NCBI RefSeq assembly: GCF_013031405.1
Contig: NZ_WPZY01000004.1
Coordinates: 310,001-374,000, forward strand
Source of the DNA: Ruegeria sp. HKCCD8929
GTDB taxonomy: Bacteria > Pseudomonadota > Alphaproteobacteria > Rhodobacterales > Rhodobacteraceae
Length of the DNA: 64,000 bases
Reading direction: 5' to 3'
Within the stretch, counting starts at the first letter, position 1. The number at the start of each line of letters is the position of its first letter. Made by a program: the position numbers and the translations under genes. The notes below the pieces were generated by a model, which was not told the DNA's origin, did not search any database, and saw only the letters and a list, made by a program, of their open reading frames with translations. This document shows, piece after piece, positions 8,059 to 17,307 of this stretch.

Positions 8059-11000
8059 TGCACCACGACCTGCCCCGTTCCTGTCCATGCGCGGTAGCGC
8101 GGGCGGTACATATCCTCGACCGAGGCCGCCGGGTGATGGAACGTGCCGGGGGTCACTGCGCGCGCCACATAGGCCAGCGTCACCGATCCGCCGCCCAACA
8201 GGTCCACCGCCGCGAGGAACCGGTCGGACCGGAACTCGGCATGGGTCGCTTCGGTGAGGTCGAGCCAGTCCAGCGCTCGCACATCGCCCGAGCGCAGCAG
8301 GTTCGGGTTGTCGATCTCGACCCCGGCGGGCAGCGGATCATCCAGCATCAGGCGGCCATCACCAGACTCATGCGGGGACACGGTCAGCACGGTCACGAAG
8401 CGTTCGCCCACGGCAAAGCTGCGCCGGTCCAGCGGGGCGCCCTCCATCGAGTAATACTGGCGGGTGATCGTGTAGCCGGTGCCACCCGCGGGCGGTGCGA
8501 CCTCGGGCACGCCGCTGACGGTCAGAGTGACGTCAGTGCTTTGCCCGTCGACGGCGGTGATGTTCAGCGCCTCGCTGGCGTTGCCTTCCAACACCTGCAC
8601 GAAGGGTCCGTCAACCGGTGCGCCGTTCACCCGCAGCCCCGACTGACCAGGCGTCGCGGCCAGCGCGTGGGCGGCCAGCAGGGACCAAGTGGCCTCCTGC
8701 GTCGACAGGGCGGCACTGTCGGCACTGACGCGGGTGATCAGGGCGTTGCGGTCCACCGCATTGCTGCCGGCCTCGGTCGCCAGCGCGAGCAGGCCCGCCG
8801 CATCGCGGAACCGGGTGCCGTAATCGGCGCGCCAGACCTGAGCCTCTTGCGCGGTCTGGCTGGCCACCATCCGGGCGGCGCGGGCGAACATTGCGTCCGC
8901 GCGGGTTTGATCGCCGTATGAGGCCAGCGCGGCGCCCAGTTGTGCCGCTGCGAGCGGCGTGTCAAATGCCTCGCCCTTGACGTCGGCGTAATAGCGCAGA
9001 TCGCCCATCGCCGCCGCGCCCTCGCGCGCCAGCACCATCAGGGCATAGGCGATATCCTGGCCCCCTAGGTCGAAATCGGGTGCGTAGTTGATCCGGTTGC
9101 GCAGGTTGTCCATCGCCTGCGCAAAGGCGCGGTCAGGCACGGCATGGCCTTGCGCCCGGGCGCGGCTGAGGAAGTCGCTGACATAGGCATCCAGCCAAAA
9201 ATCCCCGCTTTCCGCGCGCCATAGCCCGAACGCTCCGTTCGAGGCCTGCCGGGTCAGCACTCGGGTGATCGCGGCGTTGATCCGCTTTTCGACCACCGGG
9301 CCGTCACCCAGCCCGGTCGCTTGCGCGACCGACGAAAGATAGAGCAACGGCAGCGCCTGACTGGTCACCTGCTCGGTGCAGCCATAGGGGTAGCGATCCA
9401 GCCGGTCGAGCAGGCCGGGCGTGTCGAATTTCGCAAGCGGACCGGCAGACAGGATCGCCTTGCCTGATCCCGGACGTAAACCGGCAAAAACATCGTTCGA
9501 AAACAAGAAACTGTCGCCCGCGCCCAGCGCGAACCGTCGGGTTTGCGCCACCACCGGATCGTTCGAGCGTACCGGTAGGGTCAGCGATTGGGTCAGTGCG
9601 CGGCCATCCGGTGTGGTCAGAGCCACCTCGACCACCGGATCGCCGATGGCAGAGGCGGTGACGGGCACCTCGAACACGGCTTTGCCGCCTTCGGCCAGCG
9701 TGAACGACCCGGGTACGGTGCCCAGTTGCAGCGCACCAGGGGCGTTCAGGGCCAGCGACATCGCGCCCGACGGCCCATCGGCATGCACCACCTCCAGCAA
9801 GATGCGGCTGCTGTCACCCGGCGCGAGGAAGCGTGGCAGGCTGGCGGTGACCACCACCGGATCGCGCACGATCATCTCGGCCTCGGCCTGTCCCACGGCG
9901 CTGGGCGACCAGGCCACTGCCATCAGCCGCACGGTGCCGTTGAAGGCGGGTAGGACGATGTCGATCACTGCCTCTCCGTTCGCATCCAGTTCGACGAGGC
10001 CGCTGAAAACCGCCATCAGTTCCTGCGTCGGCGGCGGGGATTGCATCCGCATTCCAGCGTCGCTGTCACCGCCCGAGCGAACGATGCCCATGACGCCGTT
10101 CATGCCGTCGATCAGCCGTCCGTAGACATCGCGCAGCTCGACCCCCAGACGGCGCTGGCCGAAATAGTGTCCCTTGGGATCGGGGCTTTCGAAACCGGTC
10201 AGGTTCAGGATGCCCACGTCCACAGCGGCCAGCGTCATCCAGACCTGCTCACCTTCTGCAGCTCCCTCCACCTTGACGCGTGCCTGCTGCGTTGCGCGTG
10301 GCTCGGTAATCTCCGGCACGTCAAGTGAGACCGCGAGTTCGCGCCCGACCGGCTCGACACTGGCATGGGCCACGCCCAGCGCGCGGGCCGGGTTCTGCCC
10401 GGCGGTCACATTCATCGGACGGATCACGGTGGCCGTGACATAGGCCCCGGCGCCCCAATCCTCGGTCACCGGTACGGGAATGACGGTTTCGCCCTCGGGC
10501 ACCTCGATCATCCGACGCGCGATCACCTTGTTCGATAGCACCGCGATCTGCGCGACTCCGGCCATGCGCGGCACGATCCGCAGCTGCGCCGTGTCGCCCG
10601 GGCGATATCTGTCGCGGTCCAGCGACATCTCCAGCCGGTCCGGCGTGGCTGAGGCATCGGCGGCCTGATACCACCCGGCATAGAAATCCACCGCCGAGGC
10701 GGCATAGGCGCCATCGAGCCGTTCTACCACCAGCTCATACCGGCCCCAGTCGACCGGCTGGCTCAGCACCAGAGGCTCGGCGATCAGATCGGCATCACCG
10801 GTGGCAACACGGGTGCGGCGGGTCGTGGGTTCCCAGTTCCAGTTGCCGTAGAGCTGATACCACTGATAGCGCGTCTCGACCCGGTTCAGCGTCCAGCGGA
10901 CGCGCATCGGCATGGGCGAAAGCTCGGGGGACAGGCCGATAACATGGAACGCGGCCTCGGTCCCTTCGCTGACCACATCGTCGAACATCGGCTTGATGCC

Positions 11001-13481
11001 AATCACCGGGCCGGCTGGCAGAACCGGCGCGGTCAGGCGGCGTTCGACCGGGCGGGCCGAGCCGTCGGCAAGACGGGCGATCACAGTCGCCTCAAGTGGT
11101 TTGCCACTGGCGTCAATCTGCGGGATCTCGACCGGGACGGTCGCCAAGCCCTGCGCATCTGTCCGCGCGCCGCCGAACTGGCTGCTCTGGGCCGAGGTGC
11201 GTTCGTCATAGCGCCCAAAGCGGTAACCCTCATAACCCGCGACGGTCTCCGCCGCGCGCAGCACCACCTGTCCGTCGATGGTCAGGTCCGAGCCCGGCGC
11301 GCCAAAGAGATACTTCGCCTCGATCCGCAGCGGCGGGCTGTCGCCCGGGCGCAGAGGGGCGCCGGGCAATGACAGGTCATAGTCGATGCGTTCGGGCAGG
11401 AAATCCTCGACCAGCACGGTCTGGCTGGCCAGTGCCGGACCTTTGGGATCGGACCGGACCTCAAGCCGCCATGTTCCGCGCGGCACATCCGGACCGACCG
11501 GCAGTGCAAAGACATGGCCGCCCGCGACCCCGCCATCCGAGACCAGACGGCGGTATTCCACCCCGTCGGGACGGCTGAGAATGGCGGTCAGCGGCAGCCC
11601 CTCGACCGCCTGCGCCTCGCCATCGCGGCTGAGTGCGGTTGCATGGATCGTCTCGCCGGCGCGGTAGGCGCCGCGATCGGTAGTCAGGAACACATCCACC
11701 GGCCCGGCAGGTGCGCGGCCCTCGACGCCCCGGTCGGACAGGTCAAAGGCGGGATCGGTCAGCGACAAAAAGCTGAAATCCTCCTCCCCCGCTTTGGCAA
11801 GGATCATCGCGGGTGCCGCCGCGCCCCGGCCCCGAGTCATGCCCGGATCGAAACGGACCAGCCCGTCGGCATCTGTTGTGGCCTGAGCGATGACGGCATT
11901 GGCGCGCGAGATCAGCGTTACGTCGACACCCTCGCGTGGCGCGGCATCACCGAGGCCACGGATCGTCACATGCAACCCGTCTGTGCCGGACATCGAGCTA
12001 ATTCCCAGATCGGACAGCACGAACCACTGCGTCGCCCCCGGATCGTCGTAGGGATCGGCCCCCGGCACCCGCGCGGTCAGCGCGTAGATCCCAGCGGGCT
12101 GTCCGGCAATCGCCTCGGCCATCGGCAGGCGTGAGGTCATGTCGCGGTTGAGTTCGGATTGCACCTCGGCCGTACCGGTCCAGACATCTTCGGCGATCTC
12201 GTCCGAGAACTGTTCATCCTGCCAGTGATTGAGCGGGCGGCCAAAGAACTCATCCTGAATGGCGCGCAGCAGGTTGCGGTCGCTGACCCGGCGCAGGGTC
12301 AGGTTCAACTCGGTCAAGTTGACCGTCTCGACCGGCAGCGCGGCATCTGCCGCCTTGGGCAGCACGTAGCTGCGCCCGGGGAACCGCACCGAAGGCGACC
12401 GGTCGCGCACATAGTGGGTCAGCGTCACGTCGCGGTAGAGCGATTCACCCGACGCCGCCGGCAGCCCCTCGCGGTAGGTGATGCGGTAGCGCTTGCCGTG
12501 CTCGACCCCGTCCACGCAAAGCTGTGTGCCGTCCGCCTGTACCACCATCTGCGGCTCGGGCAGTTGCACAAAGGTCTCGTAATCCACCCCGGCCTTGACC
12601 AACGGTTCCGAGAACTGAGCACAGATCCGGGGCGCCGCGGAATCGCTTTCCACTGAACTGTCAGTGACGCGGAAACCATATTTGGCCACTGCCCGGTCGA
12701 GAGCGGTCTGGATGTCCGCGCGTGGCTGGATCCGATACGCCAGACGCAGGGCCAAGACCATGTCCCGCCCGCGGTCATTACGCTCCAGCGCGTCAGCCAG
12801 GATATCCAGAGCAGCCACCTGCCCGCCTTGCGTACCGGCCCGCAAATAACCGTTGAGCGCGGCACTGAGCGCGCGACGCTGGTAGTTGCGTTGCTGGTTT
12901 CCATCATTGGTCCGGATTCGCAGCAGCAACCGGGCGTATTCCACCCATAGATCCGGCCGGTCGGACAGCGACACCGCGACCCCGCTCCAACGCATGGCGC
13001 GGACGGAATCACCAGCGGTGCGCGCGGCATCCAGAACCGCTTGCAAATCCAGCCCGCCGCCCGGATGGCGAAGGCCCAGATCGCGCGCCTGGTTCAGCGC
13101 GCGCTCAAAATCCTGTTGCCTCAGGAACGCAAGATCGCCTGCCCGAGCCGGTGCCGTGCTGAGAATATCCGGCGCCGTCGCTATTTTCTGAGCCGATATT
13201 GCACCTTCGTATGGGGCGGCCTCGCTAACACCGTTTTTGGGAAAGCAGGCGTTCGAGCGGGTGTTGAAGGTAAACGCGGCGCAATCGCTTCGCGCCGAAC
13301 AGGCCCGCACGCAGGAGGACAGGTCGGTGTCGAACAGAGCCTCAAGATCACCGCCGGGAAAATCGGCGTCGCGGGTCACCACATAGCGGAACTCGGGCAC
13401 ATGAGTTTGCGCCTCAACCTCTTTGGCGCCTGAAAAAACCGAGAGAAACAAAGCAATTGAGGAAAAAGCAAAGCGTCGCAT
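8055..13481 (-). CDS. Bacterial alpha-2-macroglobulin with N-terminal PAN/apple-like module
   Basis: This 1808-residue exported protein has a signal peptide (cleavage after KEVEA) and an N-terminal four-Cys PAN/apple-like module (about 25-85). Macroglobulin domains follow, with a QSPPPTQELMAVFSG region and an intact thioester motif GCTEQ (Cys1368) inside an alpha-helical thioester domain. Family role: periplasmic protease trap that covalently captures proteases cutting its bait region, paired with PBP1C, which repairs the wall. Unlike the E. coli lipoprotein form, no lipobox Cys is seen, so the protein appears soluble in the periplasm. The ATG at 13481 was chosen over an upstream ATG because AGGAGG lies just before it. 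Confidence 0.93.
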   Translation of the reverse strand: MRRFAFSSIALFLSVFSGAKEVEAQTHVPEFRYVVTRDADFPGGDLEALFDTDLSSCVRACSARSDCAAFTFNTRSNACFPKNGVSEAAPYEGAISAQKIATAPDILSTAPARAGDLAFLRQQDFERALNQARDLGLRHPGGGLDLQAVLDAARTAGDSVRAMRWSGVAVSLSDRPDLWVEYARLLLRIRTNDGNQQRNYQRRALSAALNGYLRAGTQGGQVAALDILADALERNDRGRDMVLALRLAYRIQPRADIQTALDRAVAKYGFRVTDSSVESDSAAPRICAQFSEPLVKAGVDYETFVQLPEPQMVVQADGTQLCVDGVEHGKRYRITYREGLPAASGESLYRDVTLTHYVRDRSPSVRFPGRSYVLPKAADAALPVETVNLTELNLTLRRVSDRNLLRAIQDEFFGRPLNHWQDEQFSDEIAEDVWTGTAEVQSELNRDMTSRLPMAEAIAGQPAGIYALTARVPGADPYDDPGATQWFVLSDLGISSMSGTDGLHVTIRGLGDAAPREGVDVTLISRANAVIAQATTDADGLVRFDPGMTRGRGAAAPAMILAKAGEEDFSFLSLTDPAFDLSDRGVEGRAPAGPVDVFLTTDRGAYRAGETIHATALSRDGEAQAVEGLPLTAILSRPDGVEYRRLVSDGGVAGGHVFALPVGPDVPRGTWRLEVRSDPKGPALASQTVLVEDFLPERIDYDLSLPGAPLRPGDSPPLRIEAKYLFGAPGSDLTIDGQVVLRAAETVAGYEGYRFGRYDERTSAQSSQFGGARTDAQGLATVPVEIPQIDASGKPLEATVIARLADGSARPVERRLTAPVLPAGPVIGIKPMFDDVVSEGTEAAFHVIGLSPELSPMPMRVRWTLNRVETRYQWYQLYGNWNWEPTTRRTRVATGDADLIAEPLVLSQPVDWGRYELVVERLDGAYAASAVDFYAGWYQAADASATPDRLEMSLDRDRYRPGDTAQLRIVPRMAGVAQIAVLSNKVIARRMIEVPEGETVIPVPVTEDWGAGAYVTATVIRPMNVTAGQNPARALGVAHASVEPVGRELAVSLDVPEITEPRATQQARVKVEGAAEGEQVWMTLAAVDVGILNLTGFESPDPKGHYFGQRRLGVELRDVYGRLIDGMNGVMGIVRSGGDSDAGMRMQSPPPTQELMAVFSGLVELDANGEAVIDIVLPAFNGTVRLMAVAWSPSAVGQAEAEMIVRDPVVVTASLPRFLAPGDSSRILLEVVHADGPSGAMSLALNAPGALQLGTVPGSFTLAEGGKAVFEVPVTASAIGDPVVEVALTTPDGRALTQSLTLPVRSNDPVVAQTRRFALGAGDSFLFSNDVFAGLRPGSGKAILSAGPLAKFDTPGLLDRLDRYPYGCTEQVTSQALPLLYLSSVAQATGLGDGPVVEKRINAAITRVLTRQASNGAFGLWRAESGDFWLDAYVSDFLSRARAQGHAVPDRAFAQAMDNLRNRINYAPDFDLGGQDIAYALMVLAREGAAAMGDLRYYADVKGEAFDTPLAAAQLGAALASYGDQTRADAMFARAARMVASQTAQEAQVWRADYGTRFRDAAGLLALATEAGSNAVDRNALITRVSADSAALSTQEATWSLLAAHALAATPGQSGLRVNGAPVDGPFVQVLEGNASEALNITAVDGQSTDVTLTVSGVPEVAPPAGGTGYTITRQYYSMEGAPLDRRSFAVGERFVTVLTVSPHESGDGRLMLDDPLPAGVEIDNPNLLRSGDVRALDWLDLTEATHAEFRSDRFLAAVDLLGGGSVTLAYVARAVTPGTFHHPAASVEDMYRPRYRAWTGTGQVVVQ

Positions 13482-13619
13482 GACGTCCTCCTGTTTGTTC
13501 TCAGGGTCGCATGAGGGCACAGGGCTTTGCAACGATTCCCATTGGGACGGGCAAGCTTAAACACTTTTTCACCGTTGCGGCGGATGCTCGGGCGCGGACC
13601 ATGCGTGGGAACGATTGCG

Positions 13620-15836
13620 ATGAGCCTTGCCAACAAACTTGCCGAGGAACGGCGCGCCCGTCTGGCCGCCGAGCGATTGCTTGATCTCAAACAGGCCGAA
13701 CTTTCGGCTGCGAACCGCAAACTGGGCCGTCACGCACTGGCCCTGACCAAGCGGATTGGTGAGAAACAGGCCGAGGTCGCGACCGTGCGGGACGAGAACG
13801 AAAAGGTGAAATCGGACCTGACGGTTGCCAATGCCAAGATCGAGGTGGCCGAGCGGCGGCTGTGGCACTCGATCCAGACCATTCAGGACGGGTTTGCCTT
13901 TTTCGATTCCGACAACAAGCTGATCGGCGCCAACACCGCCTATCTGAACGCGTTCGACGGGTTGGAAGAGATCGCGCCGGGCATCTCTTACATGCGCATC
14001 CTGCAGCTGTTCACGGATGAGGGGATCGTGGATACCGGCGAAATGGCGGCCGAGGAATGGCGCGCGATGATGCGCGACCGGTGGATGTCGCCCAGCCCCA
14101 AACCGGTGGTGGTCCGCATGTGGAACGGTCAGTATATCAAGCTGATCGATCAGCGGGGTCACGGGGGCGACGTGGTCAGCCTGGCGCTGAACATCACCTC
14201 GACCGTCCGGTACGAGGCCGAGCTGCGTGCTGCCCGCGAGAGGGCCGAGGCCGCCAACCGCGCCAAATCTGCCTTTCTGGCCAATATGAGCCACGAGATT
14301 CGCACGCCGATGAACGGGGTCGTGGGCATGGCCGAGTTGCTGACCGACACCAGTTTGGACGAGGAACAAAGGCTTTACGTCAACACCATCCGGAACTCGG
14401 GCGAGGCGTTGCTGGTGATCATCAACGACGTGCTGGATTACTCGAAGATCGAGGCCGACAAGCTGGTGCTGCATTCCGAGGCTTTTGACCTTGAGCGCTG
14501 CATTCACGAGGTGGCGATGCTGCTGCAACCGACAGTGCGCGACAAGGGCCTGTCGATGCTGGTGGATTACGACCTGTTCCTGCCCACCCGGTTCGTCGGC
14601 GATCCGGGGCGCGTCCGGCAGGTGCTGACCAATCTGGTCGGTAATGCGGTGAAGTTCACCAGTCAGGGCCATGTCCTGATCCGGGTGACCGGGGTGCCCG
14701 ATCCGGCCGGCGAAAGCTGCGCCATCCATGTGGCGATCGAGGATACCGGCATCGGCATTCCCGACAGCAAGATTGGCCACATCTTTGGCGAGTTCAATCA
14801 GGTCGAAAACGAGCGCAACCGCCAGTTCGACGGCACCGGGCTGGGCCTCGCCATCACCCGGCGGCTGATCGAATTGATGGGGGGCACCGTCTGGGTCGAA
14901 AGCGAAGAGGGTGAGGGATCATGTTTCGGGTTTCGCGTGACCCTGCCAACCGCGGACGGGCCGCAACCGGTGCCGCCCAGCCTGGCCGGACGGCTGCGGC
15001 ATGTGATGATCGTCGATGATGAGGTCATCAACCGCGCTATCCTCGAAAAACAACTCAGCCGCCTTGGCGCGCGGGTGACGTCCTGTGTCTCGGGTAGCGA
15101 GGCGCTGGAGCGGCTCGATGACAGTGTCGATCTGGTGCTGAGCGATCACAACATGCCCGACATGGACGGGCTGGAACTGGTCGAGGCGATCCGGGATCGC
15201 GGTTGGAACGATCTGCCCTTTGTTCTTCTGTCCTCCAATCCGGGCGCGGTTCACGCCGACCCGGCCAGGCACTTGTTGCAGGGCGTGTTGCAAAAGCCCA
15301 TCCCCCGGGCCGAGCTGTTCTCTCGGCTGGAAAATCTAAGCGATCCGGTGTTTGAGCCTGCGTGGTCCCTGAGTGCCGAGGCGGATGGGGCGTCTGATCC
15401 TTCCGCCCCGGGACGCCCCGGCCAGAAGCAACGCCAGATGCGGGTTCTGGCGGCCGAAGACAACCGCACCAACCAGCTGGTTCTGCGCAAGATGGTCAAG
15501 GCGCTCGATATCGATCTGCGCTTTGCCAACAACGGGCTTGAGGCGGTTGAAGTCCATGAGGCGTTTCAGCCCGATCTGATATTCATGGACATCTCGATGC
15601 CCAAGATGGATGGAAAACAGGCTACCGGCGAAATCCGCCGGCGCGAGGCGGGTACCGGTCATCATGTTCCGATCGTGGCGCTCACCGCACATGCAATGAC
15701 CGGGGATGCCGACGGAATTCTGAGTGCCGGGCTGGACCATTACTTGACCAAACCGCTGCGCAAGGCGCTGATCCACGAGCGGATCATTGCCGCCTGCCCC
15801 AAGGACGCGCGGCCTGTTCTGCCTGAGGAGGATTAG
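13620..15836 (+). CDS. Soluble hybrid histidine kinase: coiled coil, PAS, HisKA, HATPase, two receivers
   Basis: From the ATG at 13620 the product has 738 residues and no membrane segment. The order is an N-terminal coiled coil (about 5-75), a PAS-like domain (about 80-185), and HisKA with [15 protein letters not shown] and phospho-acceptor His225. The ATPase has an N box around NLVGNAVKF and G boxes DTGIGIP and GTGLGLAI. A first receiver (phospho-acceptor Asp509) and a second receiver (Asp657, with the AEDN and KP motifs) follow. An upstream ATG at 13527 would add 31 residues without domain character. It is divergent from the A2M operon, sharing a 138-bp region. There is no Hpt domain, so a separate phosphotransfer partner is expected. 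The signal is unknown; sensing is probably cytosolic. Confidence 0.9.
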   Translation: MSLANKLAEERRARLAAERLLDLKQAELSAANRKLGRHALALTKRIGEKQAEVATVRDENEKVKSDLTVANAKIEVAERRLWHSIQTIQDGFAFFDSDNKLIGANTAYLNAFDGLEEIAPGISYMRILQLFTDEGIVDTGEMAAEEWRAMMRDRWMSPSPKPVVVRMWNGQYIKLIDQRGHGGDVVSLALNITSTVRYEAELRAARERAEAANRAKSAFLANMSHEIRTPMNGVVGMAELLTDTSLDEEQRLYVNTIRNSGEALLVIINDVLDYSKIEADKLVLHSEAFDLERCIHEVAMLLQPTVRDKGLSMLVDYDLFLPTRFVGDPGRVRQVLTNLVGNAVKFTSQGHVLIRVTGVPDPAGESCAIHVAIEDTGIGIPDSKIGHIFGEFNQVENERNRQFDGTGLGLAITRRLIELMGGTVWVESEEGEGSCFGFRVTLPTADGPQPVPPSLAGRLRHVMIVDDEVINRAILEKQLSRLGARVTSCVSGSEALERLDDSVDLVLSDHNMPDMDGLELVEAIRDRGWNDLPFVLLSSNPGAVHADPARHLLQGVLQKPIPRAELFSRLENLSDPVFEPAWSLSAEADGASDPSAPGRPGQKQRQMRVLAAEDNRTNQLVLRKMVKALDIDLRFANNGLEAVEVHEAFQPDLIFMDISMPKMDGKQATGEIRRREAGTGHHVPIVALTAHAMTGDADGILSAGLDHYLTKPLRKALIHERIIAACPKDARPVLPEED

Positions 15837-15948
15837 TGCGCCGCCGATTTGTTTGGTCAGAACGCGCGGCAGCAAGAGCCGATCCGGTCTGATCCGGGAG
15901 CAATCTAACGGCTTGCCCTCTCTTGAAACGCCCATCTAAGCTGGTCCC

Positions 15949-16413
15949 ATGACACAGGATCGAGGGTTCCGCCCGCGCGCCTTGGGCGAGATTGCCATTC
16001 GTTGCGCCGACATGGCCGCGATGGTGGAGTTCTATGAAACCGTGATCGGACTGGAGCGTCTGAGCGGAAACCACGACAGCGCCATCACCTTTTTTCGGAT
16101 CGCGGAAGGGTTTGGTGGCCACACTGCCGTGCTTGCCTTGTTCCACCACGAGGTTTCCGTCAAGCCGGGCCAGCATCCGACGGGATTCGCCCCACCGGCA
16201 ACCGACGCCGCATCATCCCTGCATCACATCGCGCTGTCGCTACCGTTCGAAGAGCAGGAAGCGGTCATGCGCTGGTACGACCACCTCGGTCAGCCCTATT
16301 GGGTCGAGCAGTTCGGTTGGATCGGCTGGCGTGGGGTTTTCACCCAGGACCCCGAGGGAAACACCGTGGAACTTGTCGCCTACGATGCGTCGATGTTGTC
16401 GGATCAGGCTTGA
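15949..16413 (+). CDS. VOC (glyoxalase/bleomycin resistance/dioxygenase) family protein
   Basis: This 154-residue protein has two paired beta-alpha-beta-beta-beta modules typical of the vicinal oxygen chelate fold: RALGEIAIRCADMAAMVEFY at the start, SLHHIALSLP in the middle, and DPEGNTVELVAYD at the end with a metal-ligand-type Glu. His-98-type and Glu positions fit a metal-binding VOC enzyme, but the reaction (glyoxalase, dioxygenase or fosfomycin-type) cannot be assigned from sequence alone. It lies 112 bp downstream of the hybrid kinase on the same strand and is convergent with yaaA. No strong ribosome site precedes the ATG. Confidence 0.8.
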   Translation: MTQDRGFRPRALGEIAIRCADMAAMVEFYETVIGLERLSGNHDSAITFFRIAEGFGGHTAVLALFHHEVSVKPGQHPTGFAPPATDAASSLHHIALSLPFEEQEAVMRWYDHLGQPYWVEQFGWIGWRGVFTQDPEGNTVELVAYDASMLSDQA

Positions 16414-16494
16414 TAAAGCACTTCGCGAAAAACCACATAAATCCAGTATCACCTGACGCGTTGAAAACCATGATTTCAGACAGCGTTGGGTGTT

Positions 16495-17277
16495 TCAGGT
16501 GTTTGGCGCCGTGGTGTAGGGCCTGACAAAAACCGGTTTGTCCGGTTCGGACATCTCCTCGCAATACGCATAGCCACCGGTATCGAACTCGATCAGCGCT
16601 GTCGGATCGGTCAGGCGCCGCTGGATGATATAGCGCGCCATCGCACCGCGCGCCTTTTTGGCGAAGAAGCTGACAATCCTGGGTGCGCTGCTCTTGTCCT
16701 CCATGAAGACAGGTGTGATCACCCGAAGGTTCAGCGCCTTGGACGCGACCGCACCGAAATACTCCTGACTGGCGCAGTTCACCAGAATGCTGGTTCCGAT
16801 CTCGGCGGCTTGCGCATTCAGCGCATGGCTCAGCTGGTCGCGCCAGTAGTCATACAGGTTCTTGCCGCGCCGGGTCTTGAGGCGCGAACCCATCTCCAAC
16901 CGATAGGGCTGGATCGCGTCCAGCGGGCGCAGGATGCCGTAAAGCCCGGATAATATCCGCAGATGGTCCTGCGCCCAGGCCATCTCATCCTTATCCAGCG
17001 ATGCGGCCTCGAGCCCCAGATAGGTATCCCCCGCAAAGGCCAGCGCGGCGGGGCGGGTCACGTCGGCCTCGGGCGTGTCGGAGAAGACCCGGTACCGGTC
17101 GCGGTTCAGCCGGGCCAGATCGTCGCTCAGATCCATCAGCTTTTTCAGTTCGCCAAGGGTCTGGTTGCGCATGGTCTTGGCCAGACGGATCGCATCGTCC
17201 TGATACGCAGGCTCGGTCGCCGTCACGTTCCGTTCCGTCCAGTCCAGCCGCTTGGCCGGAGAGATCACTGTCAGCAT
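16495..17277 (-). CDS. yaaA: Peroxide-stress protein YaaA (DUF328)
   Basis: The 260-residue product starts with MLTVISPAKRLDW, the hallmark of YaaA, and continues with the family segments RYRVFSDTPEADVTRPAALAF, LRILSGLYGILRPLD and NLYDYWRDQL. It ends with a basic FFAKKARGAMARYIIQ region. In E. coli, YaaA limits intracellular iron and oxidative DNA damage under peroxide stress; the fold binds DNA-like structures. Length matches the family. It lies 30 bp downstream of recQ on the same strand, so a shared damage/stress transcript is plausible. The gene is convergent with the VOC gene. Confidence 0.95.
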   Translation of the reverse strand: MLTVISPAKRLDWTERNVTATEPAYQDDAIRLAKTMRNQTLGELKKLMDLSDDLARLNRDRYRVFSDTPEADVTRPAALAFAGDTYLGLEAASLDKDEMAWAQDHLRILSGLYGILRPLDAIQPYRLEMGSRLKTRRGKNLYDYWRDQLSHALNAQAAEIGTSILVNCASQEYFGAVASKALNLRVITPVFMEDKSSAPRIVSFFAKKARGAMARYIIQRRLTDPTALIEFDTGGYAYCEEMSEPDKPVFVRPYTTAPNT

Positions 17278-17307
17278 GCCTGCCCCCTCAATCCGTTCCG
17301 GCCGTAT

